From positions 1,054,001 to 1,118,000 of the forward strand of contig JACRNY010000001.1 of NCBI GenBank assembly GCA_016214695.1: a DNA stretch of 64,000 nucleotides, given 5' to 3'. The notes beneath the pieces are model-generated. The model was given only the letters and a program-made list of their open reading frames with translations. It made no database searches and was not told where the DNA came from. Shown piece by piece: positions 27,922 through 38,239 of the stretch (positions are counted from its first letter, which is position 1; every line of letters begins with the position of its first letter). This stretch comes from Nitrosomonadales bacterium. Its GTDB lineage: Bacteria > Pseudomonadota > Gammaproteobacteria > Burkholderiales > Gallionellaceae. The position numbers and the translations under genes are program-made.

Positions 27922-30900
27922 TCAGGCCCGCTCCAGCAAGGCCCTGAACTGTTCGATCGACACCGGTTTGCTGAACAGATAGCCCTGGTAATGGATGCAC
28001 CCGGCATTCTCCAGGAAAGTGCGCTGCGCTTCCGTCTCCACCCCCTCCGCAATCACGTCCAGGTTCAGGCTCTGTGCCATGGCGATGATGGTGCTGACGA
28101 TGGTCTTGTCGCTGCGGTCATTGGCGAGGTCGCGCACGAACGACTGGTCGATCTTGAGCTGATCGAGCGGAAGCCGTTTGAGGTATTGCAGGGAGGAGTA
28201 GCCCGTGCCGAAATCATCCAGCGATATGCCGACACCGATCTCGTTGAGGGCGTTCATGGTGGCGATGGTGTCCTCGACGTTCTCCAGCAACATGCTCTCG
28301 GTCAGTTCCAGCTTGAGCAGCTTCGGATCGATGGCATGTCGCTGCACGGCGTTGCGCACCTGCCCGACGAAGCCGGTCTGGCGGAACTGCTTGGCACTGA
28401 CGTTCACCGACAGCACCAGTCCGCGGGTCGATTCTTCCTTCTCCCATTGCTTGAGCTGGGCGCAGGCCGTCTCCAGCACCCATTGTCCTATCGTCAGGAT
28501 CAAGCCGGTCTCCTCCGCCAGCGGGATGAATTCGGCCGGCAATACCAGGCCGCGCACCGGGTTCTCCCAGCGGATCAGCGCCTCGGCGCCCACCACCCGG
28601 CTCGACCCTTCGATCTGCAGCTGGAAATACAGGCGGAACTGCTTGCGCTCGATGGCATCGCGCAGCTCCACCTCCAGCGCGGCATGGGCGTTGATCGAAT
28701 CCTGCATCCGCGGATCGAAGAAACGCAACGTGTTGCGGCCGGCCTTCTTGGCCTGATACATGGCGATGTCAGCCTGTTTCAGCAACTCGTCGATGGAGAT
28801 GTCGCGATTGAACAGGGTGGCGCCGATGCTGGGCGTGCTGTTGTAGGCATGCGAACCGAGCTGGTAGGGCTGGTCGAGCGAGGCCAGTATCTTGTTGCCG
28901 ACGGTCTCCGCCTGCTCCGCCGCTTCCAGCATGTTCTCGCTGAGATCCTCCAGCATGACCACGAATTCATCTCCGCCCAGACGCGCGACCGTGTCGCCTT
29001 CGCGCACGCAAGTGACCAGCCTCTCGGCGACGCGCTCCAGCAGAAGGTCGCCGATGTCATGTCCGAGGGTGTCGTTGAGCGTCTTGAAGTTGTCGAGGTC
29101 GATGAACAATATCGCGCCGCCCTTGCCGCTGCGGCTGCTGGATGCCAGCGCCTGCTGCAGGCGATCCTGCAACAGGCGCCGGTTGGGCAGGCGGGTGAGC
29201 GGATCGAAGAAAGCCAGGTTGCGGATCTCCTCCTCGGCCGACTTGCTCGCCGTGATGTCCATCAGGGTCGCCACATAGTTCGCGATGCGGCCTTCGGAGT
29301 CTTTCACAGTGGTGATGGTGAGGTGCTCCGGGTAGGCTTCTCCGCTCTTGCGCCGGTTCCATACCTCGCCTTCCCAGCCGCCCGTGCGCTCTATGCTTTG
29401 CCACATGGCCGCATAGAACTGCGCATCATGCCTGCCCGACTTGAGTATGCGCGGACTCTTGCCGATCACCTCATCCGGCGCGTAGCCGGTGATGCGGGTG
29501 AAGGCCTGATTCACGCGCAAGATCACGCCGGCGGCATTCGTGACCATCATCCCTTCCTGAGATTCAAAGGCGGTCGCCGCGATGCGCAACTGCTGCTCTG
29601 CATGCATGCTCTCGGTGATGTCACGCGCGATCCCCAGCAGCACCATCTCCATGTTCGCATCCAGCATCGGCGTGGCATGGATCTCCAGAATGCGCGATGT
29701 TCCCCTGAGCCCTTTGGTCTTGAAAGCCAGGATGCCGCTGTCGCCGTTCATCACCTGGCGATGCAGGGCCACAAAAGGTTCACGGTGTTCCGGCTCGATA
29801 TAGTCGAGGAAGCTCTTGCGATGCACCTCCTCCATCGACGCGGCTTCCAGTATCGCCATGCCGGCGGCATTCAATTCCAGCAGGTTCTGCTTGCCATCGA
29901 CGACCAGGATGCACTCCGGCTCCGTTTCGAAGATCGTACGCAAACGCTTCTCGCTCACCCTCAGCTTCTCCCCGGCCACTCGCAGCTGTTCGGCACGCTC
30001 GATGATCAGCCCCTGCTGCACGCTCAGGCGGAACAGGAGCACAACGGCACCGACCGCCAGCAGCCAAAGGACGACCGTGCCGATGACGGCCTGCAGACGA
30101 TCCTTGGCAAGGATCTCCTCGACCGGTTTCAGCAAAGTGTGTTCGCTCAGACCGAGCACGACCACCACTGGCGCCTCGCTGATCCGCTGCCACTGGTAGA
30201 TGCGGACTACCTTGTCGAATTTCGCCGTCGACCTGAATGAGCCGCTGGGCTGGGCATCAGGCCCGAGATAGGACCGGGTGGAAGTGACGCTCGTGCCGAG
30301 GGCTTTTTCCATGCCGCGGTTTCGCGCAAGGTATTCCCCGCTTTGCCGCACGATGGAGATCGAATCCTCTTCCGCCAGGGACAATGTAGCCAGTGTTCTG
30401 TGCAGATATCCGGGCGACAACGAAATGACGATTACGCCGGCAAAACGGCCGTTGCGCTGAATGGGACGCGAGAATTGTATCGACCACTGCCTGGAGACCC
30501 GGCCAAGGACCGGGGCGCTGATGAACAGATGGGGCTCACCGCCTCCCAGATGGGATTTGAAATGCTCGCGATCCCCCAGATAGACGCGCTCTTTCATGCC
30601 AAGGTTGGAATAGGCAAGGTAACCTTCGGCATCGATCACGCCTATCTGCAGCAGCGAGCCTTCAGGGAAACGCTGCTTCACCTTGTCGGCCTGCAGGAAG
30701 AATTCGCGCCTCTTCCCCTGTGCGTATGTGTCGGCAAGTTCCTGTGCGGCAAAATCGGCATAGCGAACCAGAATGGCAACCTGTTCGGCCACTGCGCTGT
30801 TCAATTGCCTGGCGCGCAATTCCGCCTGGGCGATGGTCTCCGAACGCAGCTGGTCAGCCGCCCTGGTCAATTGCCACCAGTACAAAGCCGTCGCCATCAT

Positions 30901-30954
30901 GGTCAGCAGTATGACCAGCCAGGCGATCCTTTTGGTGTGCAGGGGAGAACTCAT
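27922..30954 (-). CDS. Sensory cyclic-di-GMP protein (Cache-PAS-PAS-GGDEF-EAL)
   Basis: The protein is about 1010 aa from the ATG at 30954; the 69 upstream residues in the track look non-coding. Domains in order: membrane helix (10-28), periplasmic Cache-like sensor (about 30-280), membrane helix (291-309), PAS (336-448), PAS (458-570), GGDEF (about 580-745) and EAL (about 765-1008). The diguanylate cyclase signature GGDEF (660-664) and inhibitory site REGD (651-654) are intact. The phosphodiesterase motifs EALIRW (791), LTES, DDFGTGYSSL, KIDQSF and AEGVET are also intact, so either activity is possible. It is monocistronic, and the ligand is unknown. Confidence 0.93.
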   Translation of the reverse strand: MSSPLHTKRIAWLVILLTMMATALYWWQLTRAADQLRSETIAQAELRARQLNSAVAEQVAILVRYADFAAQELADTYAQGKRREFFLQADKVKQRFPEGSLLQIGVIDAEGYLAYSNLGMKERVYLGDREHFKSHLGGGEPHLFISAPVLGRVSRQWSIQFSRPIQRNGRFAGVIVISLSPGYLHRTLATLSLAEEDSISIVRQSGEYLARNRGMEKALGTSVTSTRSYLGPDAQPSGSFRSTAKFDKVVRIYQWQRISEAPVVVVLGLSEHTLLKPVEEILAKDRLQAVIGTVVLWLLAVGAVVLLFRLSVQQGLIIERAEQLRVAGEKLRVSEKRLRTIFETEPECILVVDGKQNLLELNAAGMAILEAASMEEVHRKSFLDYIEPEHREPFVALHRQVMNGDSGILAFKTKGLRGTSRILEIHATPMLDANMEMVLLGIARDITESMHAEQQLRIAATAFESQEGMMVTNAAGVILRVNQAFTRITGYAPDEVIGKSPRILKSGRHDAQFYAAMWQSIERTGGWEGEVWNRRKSGEAYPEHLTITTVKDSEGRIANYVATLMDITASKSAEEEIRNLAFFDPLTRLPNRRLLQDRLQQALASSSRSGKGGAILFIDLDNFKTLNDTLGHDIGDLLLERVAERLVTCVREGDTVARLGGDEFVVMLEDLSENMLEAAEQAETVGNKILASLDQPYQLGSHAYNSTPSIGATLFNRDISIDELLKQADIAMYQAKKAGRNTLRFFDPRMQDSINAHAALEVELRDAIERKQFRLYFQLQIEGSSRVVGAEALIRWENPVRGLVLPAEFIPLAEETGLILTIGQWVLETACAQLKQWEKEESTRGLVLSVNVSAKQFRQTGFVGQVRNAVQRHAIDPKLLKLELTESMLLENVEDTIATMNALNEIGVGISLDDFGTGYSSLQYLKRLPLDQLKIDQSFVRDLANDRSDKTIVSTIIAMAQSLNLDVIAEGVETEAQRTFLENAGCIHYQGYLFSKPVSIEQFRALLERA

Positions 30955-31248
30955 GATTGCCGATCCGGGTTCGCCGTACCAATGGTTGCGGCAGCAACGG
31001 GCTCGCCGGAACGAGTTTCCAGCGCAGTGACGATCGGTATGAGATGCCGCTCTCGCCCCGGATGGCGAGAATAAGACGGGGTCATGCTTTCCTCCTACTC
31101 CGGCGCTCCTGCACGATCGCCGCATGTGCGATCTGTTGCGGAATGCTCTCGATGATGGCAACGATTGTACGCTGATGACAGGGGGATTTCACCCAGAAGC
31201 GGAGAGCGTGCCGACCTGAGGAAAAGGCCCCGCGGCAACGTCAAGGCT
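30955..31248. other. Intergenic stretch upstream of the GGDEF/EAL gene
   Basis: This 294-base gap separates two leftward genes. Reading frames through it show no family features, and I find no strong promoter, terminator or long palindrome. It presumably contains the promoter of the cyclic-di-GMP gene. Confidence 0.4.
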
Positions 31249-32073
31249 TCAATCCGAAGACGGCAAACGTATGGTGTACTGCCCCGATTTTTCATCCTTC
31301 ACCAGCACGACCAGCTTGTGCTTCTGCGCATCCTCGATCAGTTCCTTGAACGAATGGTAGCCGTAGTAGGTTTCGTTGAAGCCGGGCTTGCGTCGTTGCA
31401 TGGTGGGTTTGACCATCGAACCCCAGAGTTTCTCGTCGGAACCGCGTTCGGAAATCAGGCCTTCGACAGTCTCGACCAGGAAGTCCATGGCTTCCTGCTT
31501 CTTGTCGTCCTCGCTCTTTGCCGCAGCAGGTTTCGCGGTTTCGGCTTTCACCTTGGCGGGCGCTTTCTTGGCGGCCTGTTTCTTCTTGGCTTCCTGCACG
31601 CGCACGAGGTCGTCGTAGAAGATGAACTCGTCGCAGTTGGCGGAGAGCAGGTCGGAGGTGGAGTCCTTCACGCCGATGCCGATGACGTATTTGTTGTTCT
31701 CGCGCAGCTTGGATACCAGCGGGGAAAAGTCCGAATCGCCGCTGATGATGACAAAGGTATCGACGTGGGATTTGGTGTAGCAAAGATCCAGAGCATCGAC
31801 GACCATGCGGATGTCGGCGGAATTCTTGCCGCTTTGTCGCACATGCGGGATCTCGATCAATTCAAAAGCGGCCTCGTGCATGGTGGCCTTGAATTCCTTG
31901 TAGCGGTCCCAGTCGCAATAGGCCTTCTTCACAACGATGCTGCCCTTGAGCAGCAGGCGTTCGAGTACTTTCTTGATGTCGAACTGCGCGTACTTGGCGT
32001 CGCGCACGCCCAGCGCCACGTTCTCGAAATCGCAGAACAGGGCCATGTTGGTGATCTCGGGCTGGTTTGCCAT
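31249..32073 (-). CDS. NYN-domain protein with C-terminal OST-HTH/LOTUS domain
   Basis: The 274-aa protein combines a PIN-like NYN nuclease fold with a putative RNA-binding LOTUS domain. NYN acidic residues occur in LFCDFENVALG (D15), NSADIRMVVDALD and ISGDSDFSPLV (D113, D115). An Ala/Lys-rich linker (165-190) leads to the C-terminal domain (YHSFKELIEDAQKHKLVVL). Family members are thought to act as ribonucleases; no target is known here. The ATG at 32073 is preferred over the GTG at 32079 because of its G-rich Shine-Dalgarno sequence. Confidence 0.88.
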   Translation of the reverse strand: MANQPEITNMALFCDFENVALGVRDAKYAQFDIKKVLERLLLKGSIVVKKAYCDWDRYKEFKATMHEAAFELIEIPHVRQSGKNSADIRMVVDALDLCYTKSHVDTFVIISGDSDFSPLVSKLRENNKYVIGIGVKDSTSDLLSANCDEFIFYDDLVRVQEAKKKQAAKKAPAKVKAETAKPAAAKSEDDKKQEAMDFLVETVEGLISERGSDEKLWGSMVKPTMQRRKPGFNETYYGYHSFKELIEDAQKHKLVVLVKDEKSGQYTIRLPSSD

Positions 32074-32118
32074 GCGCACTCCCCCTTTGGATAGCCACTA
32101 CGACAAGTTCACTATACT

Positions 32119-32391
32119 TCAGAAGCTGGTGCAGTTGTAGAAGCCGCGATGGCCCACACAGGTCGTGGTGGTGGGGCGGGTGCGGTAGCGCTCGTCATCG
32201 TGGGCACGCAGGCGCAGGATGCAATCGCGCCACGGATCGGTTTCTCTGGTATAGCCCAGCTTGTCGCAGGCCGGGCCGTAGATCCTGATCATCTGATCCA
32301 CTTCCGCTTTTTCCGCGGCCACCCGCTCGGCTTGCGACATGCATGCCGTGAGAAGGGGGATCGTCAGAATCATCAAGCCTTGACGCAACAT
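32119..32391 (-). CDS. Small predicted lipoprotein (90 aa)
   Basis: I do not recognise a family. The start is well supported by AGAGGAGG upstream of the ATG at 32391. A lipoprotein signal (MILTIPLLTAC, lipidated Cys 17) is followed by a helical segment and a Cys-containing tail. The three further cysteines (ACDKLGY, DCILRL, TCVGHRGFYNC region) could form disulfides in the periplasm. It lies between the FAD-dehydrogenase and NYN genes, in the same direction. Confidence 0.75.
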   Translation of the reverse strand: MLRQGLMILTIPLLTACMSQAERVAAEKAEVDQMIRIYGPACDKLGYTRETDPWRDCILRLRAHDDERYRTRPTTTTCVGHRGFYNCTSF

Positions 32392-32410
32392 GGTGCCTCC
32401 TCTTTGCCAG

Positions 32411-33838
32411 TCACCCGCGCATAGACTGGATGAACTTTCCCGGATTCATCAGCCCGTGCGGGTCGAACGTCTGTTTGATGCTGCGCATCAACTCCAGTTC
32501 CAGGGCACTCTTGTGCCGGATGATCTCTTCGCGCTTGAGCTGGCCCAGGCCATGCTCCGCGCTGATGCTGCCTTCCAGCACATCCACCACCTCGTACACC
32601 CTGTGCTGCACCGCGGCCTCCTGCTCCGCGATGAAGTCCTCGTTCCCCGTCGCATCTGCCAGGGAGACGTTGTAATGGATGTTGCCGTCGCCAAGATGGC
32701 CGAACGCGACGATGCGGATGCCGGGCCAGGTATCGCGCAGTGCCGTGCTGGCCCGGGTAATGAATTCAGCCACGCGGCTGATGGGCACAGAGACATCGTG
32801 CTTGATGCTGATCCCTTCCGCCTTCTGCGCGTCGGGGATGCCCTTGCGCAGCTTCCACCAGCCCTCGGCATCCTCCTTGTTGGCGGTGATCTCGAAGGCA
32901 GCGATACCCTCGCCGAAGGTATTGAGCGCAAAACGCAGCGCGCCGTCCAGCGGCGCCGGTAGCACATCAGCCACTTGCGCAATGACGATCCACTCATATC
33001 TGTCGGCGAAGGGTTCCTGTGTGCCGGGGATATGCTTGAACACCAGATCGAGGCATGAACGCGAGATCAGCTCGAACGCGCTGATGGTGTCGCCGCAGGT
33101 CGCGCGCAAGTGCGCCAGCAATGCCACAGCAGCAGCCGGATCGCGCACCGCGATGCAGGCCGTCGCCTGCGATTTCGGCAGCGGAAAGAGTTTCAGCACC
33201 GCGGCCGTGATGATACCCAGCGTGCCTTCCGCCCCGATGAACAGCTGTTTGAGATCGTAGCCGCTGTTGTCCTTGCGCAGGCTGCGCAAACCGTCCCAGA
33301 TGCGTCCGTCCGGCAGCACCACCTCCAGCCCGAGCACCAGACTGCGCGCTGTACCGTAACGCAGCACATTGAGCCCGCCCGCATTGGTGGAAAGGTTGCC
33401 GCCGATCTCGCAGTGCGGCGCGATGGCGGTAAGACCGAGCGGGAACAGGCGGTCGGCTTGCTCCGGCGCGTCGTAGAGCGAAGCCAGCTTGCAGCCCGCC
33501 TCGACCGTCATGGTGTAATTCACCGCATCGACGTTGCGGATACGGTCCATGCGCGAAAGATTGATGACGAGCTGGCGCGGGCCATCCGCCAGGGGCACCG
33601 AGCCGCCGCACAGGCTGGTGTTGCCGCCTTGCGGCACCATGGCGACCTTATTGGCGGCGCAGAGCTTCACGACCTCGCTCACCTGGCGCGTATCGGCAGG
33701 GAATACCACGCCGATACCCGCACCCGAATAACGCCCGCGCCAGTCGTGGTAATACGGTGTAGCAGCATCCCCGCCCAGCACCGCATCGCTGCCGACGATG
33801 GCAGCGAGTGTTTCGAGCAACTTCGCTTCGGAAGCCAT
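32411..33838 (-). CDS. FAD-linked D-2-hydroxyacid dehydrogenase (D-2-hydroxyglutarate/lactate type)
   Basis: The 475-aa flavoprotein has a PCMH-type FAD-binding domain (PQGGNTSLCGGSVPL, HCEIGGNLSTNAGGLNVLRYG) and a C-terminal FAD-oxidase domain with FGHLGDGNIHYNV and the terminal DPHGLMNPGKF. This pattern covers D-2-hydroxyglutarate, D-lactate and glycolate dehydrogenases (GlcD superfamily). Without GlcE/GlcF-like genes nearby, the D-2-hydroxyglutarate dehydrogenase-like reading is most likely. That enzyme recycles the by-product of SerA. Substrate assignment is inferred. Confidence 0.88.
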   Translation of the reverse strand: MASEAKLLETLAAIVGSDAVLGGDAATPYYHDWRGRYSGAGIGVVFPADTRQVSEVVKLCAANKVAMVPQGGNTSLCGGSVPLADGPRQLVINLSRMDRIRNVDAVNYTMTVEAGCKLASLYDAPEQADRLFPLGLTAIAPHCEIGGNLSTNAGGLNVLRYGTARSLVLGLEVVLPDGRIWDGLRSLRKDNSGYDLKQLFIGAEGTLGIITAAVLKLFPLPKSQATACIAVRDPAAAVALLAHLRATCGDTISAFELISRSCLDLVFKHIPGTQEPFADRYEWIVIAQVADVLPAPLDGALRFALNTFGEGIAAFEITANKEDAEGWWKLRKGIPDAQKAEGISIKHDVSVPISRVAEFITRASTALRDTWPGIRIVAFGHLGDGNIHYNVSLADATGNEDFIAEQEAAVQHRVYEVVDVLEGSISAEHGLGQLKREEIIRHKSALELELMRSIKQTFDPHGLMNPGKFIQSMRG

Positions 33839-33874
33839 GGTGACAGGCGCTTCCGAACGTCTAAAAGGACGGGC

Positions 33875-34459
33875 TCATTTCAGACAGCTCGGGCATGCCA
33901 AGGGCTGCGTGGCGAATGCCGGATACTTGTATGAGAGCTCCCTCTGTGCCAGTCGCGGCGTGATGCGCACATGGTGAACCGTCCACACCTTTTTGCCTTC
34001 GGCATCGTTCTCCCTGTGTGTCTCATAACTGCCCAGGAAGATCACTTCGCCGGCAACGGTCTTGAAAGGCCTGCCGGTCAGCGAATCGGCAGCGACATCC
34101 GTGCGCGTGATCGGCTGGCTTTCGTCGGTCGAGTAGGTGAGCCAGTACGCGATCCTGTATTCGCCAGGAGGAAGTTGGATCATGGCGACTTCATCCACCA
34201 CATCGTTCGACAGCCGCGTCACCGCCCCGAAAGGCATGACATATTCCTCCGCGGTGGCCGTATTGACGATGCCGAGACCGCAACCCAACTTGCCCAACTC
34301 CCATTTCCGGCTGAACATGCCCGCAACGTAGGATGAATCCGTTGCAGGCGCCTGCTTGGCCGACATGATCGGCTGGATGGGCATGGGTTTGGGAGTGTTC
34401 GCACAGCCGGACAGCAGCAGGACGGCAAAAGCGCATGCAATATGGATAAGGTTCCTCAT
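33875..34459 (-). CDS. Predicted lipoprotein of unknown function (194 aa)
   Basis: A lipoprotein signal (IACAFAVLLLSGC, lipidated Cys 19) precedes a mostly beta-rich domain of about 150 residues with IQLPPGEYRIAYWLTY and GEVIFLGSYETHRE, and a C-terminal CPSC motif. I do not recognise the family. The gene is upstream of the FAD dehydrogenase by 36 bases on the same strand. GAGGAGATGTG precedes the ATG as a Shine-Dalgarno sequence. Confidence 0.75.
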   Translation of the reverse strand: MRNLIHIACAFAVLLLSGCANTPKPMPIQPIMSAKQAPATDSSYVAGMFSRKWELGKLGCGLGIVNTATAEEYVMPFGAVTRLSNDVVDEVAMIQLPPGEYRIAYWLTYSTDESQPITRTDVAADSLTGRPFKTVAGEVIFLGSYETHRENDAEGKKVWTVHHVRITPRLAQRELSYKYPAFATQPLACPSCLK

Positions 34460-34688
34460 TCACATCTCCTCGTTTCGTTGATCGCCCGGACGCCTCTGGA
34501 TTATAAGGACTTCTGGGCCGTCTCAGGTTCAGCATACTGCATTAACGGTCGTGATGCAGGCTTCATCAAGAACCATCTGCCGTATATCCTGTTGCCTGCA
34601 GGCACCTTCCCGGTTTGCCAAACCGCTTGCTCCCTGACACCGTGCCGCATCCATTTCGGGGGCGGCGCAGCGCCAGATTTTCCAGGCT
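34460..34688. other. Gap between priA and the lipoprotein gene
   Basis: The 229-base gap between two leftward genes shows only the lipoprotein ribosome-binding site at its left end. I found no clear terminator for priA and no supported gene. Confidence 0.4.
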
Positions 34689-36863
<2,175 letters not shown>

Positions 36864-36934
36864 GTTAAGAAAAATCTCTCCGGTTGTTTCTGCGAAGTTT
36901 AGCTAATGCGCTTGAGCGGATTGGACATTTTTTC

Positions 36935-36969
36935 TTATGCACATTAGCTGTGGATAACTGTGTGGGCAA
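36935..36969. promoter_or_regulatory. DnaA-box cluster upstream of priA
   Basis: TTATGCACA (36935-36943, + strand) and TTATCCACA (36949-36957, - strand) both match the DnaA-box consensus TTATNCACA exactly. They face each other across 5 bases. A weaker third box, TTGCCCACA on the - strand (36961-36969), is spaced 12 bases from the second. An AT-rich tract follows at about 36992-37065. The cluster is 70-105 bases upstream of the priA start. Confidence 0.55.
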
Positions 36970-36999
36970 CTGCCCGATAAGCGCACTAACTCCTAATCG

Positions 37000-37028
37000 T
37001 ATATACGGTTTTTTTATTTCGCCCAAAT
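37000..37028 (-). promoter_or_regulatory. Tentative priA promoter
   Basis: Leftward, TTTGGG, a 16-base A-rich spacer and TATATA (37000-37005) form a weak sigma-70 match. If real, the DnaA boxes lie just downstream of the transcription start, where a bound protein could block transcription. Confidence 0.3.
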
Positions 37029-37077
37029 TCTGCCCAGGCCGATAGGATTATTAAAATCAACCGGTTACGCAGACAAC

Positions 37078-37109
37078 AAAAAAGGCCACGGGGTTCATGT
37101 TCCGTGGCC
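37078..37109 (-). terminator. Intrinsic terminator after hemE
   Basis: GGCCACGG (37084-37091) and CCGTGGCC (37102-37109) form a perfect 8-bp stem. Read leftward the stem is followed by TTTTTTGTTG. It lies about 50 bases past the hemE stop and ends the gltB-gltD-hemE transcription unit. Confidence 0.9.
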
Positions 37110-37159
37110 CGATGCACCGGAAAGGTGCTGTTCATAAGACTGGTGATTCTGTCTGTTTC

Positions 37160-38224
37160 TTAATGGTATTTTTTACTCAGCTCATGCACCGCCTGCACCA
37201 GCGCAGCGGCATTGTCCGGGTTGGTGAACTGCGAGATACCGTGGCCGAGATTGAATACGTGGCCGCTGCCGTAACCGTAGCTGGAAAGGATCTTCTCCAC
37301 CTCGTTGCGGATGACTTCCGGCGTGGCAAACAGCACGTTCGGATCGAGGTTGCCCTGCAGCGCGACCTTGTGGCCGACCTTCTGGCGTGCCACGCCGATA
37401 TCCATGGTCCAGTCCAGACCGACCGCGTCGCAGCCGATGTCGGCGATGCTCTCGATCCACAGGCCGCCGCCCTTGGTGAAGACGATGCTGGGGATCTTGA
37501 CGCCGTCCTTCTCGCGCTTGAGGCCCTGCACGATGCGCTGCATATAGGGCAGCGAGAATTCATGATAAGCCGCGTGCGACAGTGCGCCGCCCCAGGAGTC
37601 GAAGATCATGACGGCCTGCGCGCCCGCATCGATCTGCGCGTTCAGGTATTGCGTCACCGCATCCGCCGTCACCGACAGGATGTGGTGCATCAGCTTCGGC
37701 TCCTTGTACATCAGGGTCTTCACCTTGGCGTAGTCGCTGCTGCTGCCGCCTTCGACCATGTAGCAGGACAGCGTCCACGGGCTGCCGGAGAATCCGATCA
37801 GGGGCACGCGGCCATCCAGCGCCTTGCGGATCTGCGACACGGCGTCGGTCACGTATTTCAGGTCCTTGCCGATGTCGGGCACGCGCAGCGCCTTGATGGC
37901 GGCTTCGGTGCTCAGCGGACGTTCGAACTTGGGACCTTCACCTTCGGAGAAATACAGGCCCAGGCCCATCGCGTCCGGCACGGTGAGGATGTCGGAGAAC
38001 AGGATGGCGGCATCGAGCGGGAAACGGTCCAGCGGCTGTAGCGTCACTTCCGTCGCCATGTCCGGGCTCTTGCACAGTTCGAGGAAGCTGCCGGCGCGTT
38101 TGCGCGTGGCGCAGTACTCGGGCAGGTAACGACCGGCCTGGCGCATCATCCACAGCGGGGTGTATTCAGTCGGCTCACGCAGCAGCGCGCGCAGGAAGGT
38201 GTCGTTCTTTACTTTGAAGTTCAT
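37160..38224 (-). CDS. hemE: Uroporphyrinogen decarboxylase
   Basis: The 354-aa cytoplasmic enzyme converts uroporphyrinogen III to coproporphyrinogen III. Signatures include [13 protein letters not shown] near residues 25-37, the catalytic Asp region [13 protein letters not shown], and [17 protein letters not shown]. The length is standard. It lies 15 bases downstream of gltD, an order repeatedly seen in betaproteobacteria, and is followed by a strong terminator. Confidence 0.97.
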   Translation of the reverse strand: MNFKVKNDTFLRALLREPTEYTPLWMMRQAGRYLPEYCATRKRAGSFLELCKSPDMATEVTLQPLDRFPLDAAILFSDILTVPDAMGLGLYFSEGEGPKFERPLSTEAAIKALRVPDIGKDLKYVTDAVSQIRKALDGRVPLIGFSGSPWTLSCYMVEGGSSSDYAKVKTLMYKEPKLMHHILSVTADAVTQYLNAQIDAGAQAVMIFDSWGGALSHAAYHEFSLPYMQRIVQGLKREKDGVKIPSIVFTKGGGLWIESIADIGCDAVGLDWTMDIGVARQKVGHKVALQGNLDPNVLFATPEVIRNEVEKILSSYGYGSGHVFNLGHGISQFTNPDNAAALVQAVHELSKKYH

Positions 38225-38239
38225 TTTTATCTTTTCTTG

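Noticed and set aside
27895-30240. 781-codon + strand ORF antisense to the GGDEF/EAL gene
   Set aside because: No domain content, and the reverse-strand protein has all expected catalytic motifs.
36994-37017. Terminator at CGTATATACG followed by a T-run (+ strand)
   Set aside because: The 10-base AT-rich palindrome cannot form a stable loop and no rightward gene precedes it.
36864-37159. Chromosomal origin of replication near priA
   Set aside because: Two perfect DnaA boxes and AT-rich DNA are present, but dnaA, dnaN, gyrB and rpmH are absent and the box number is low; regulation or titration is likelier.
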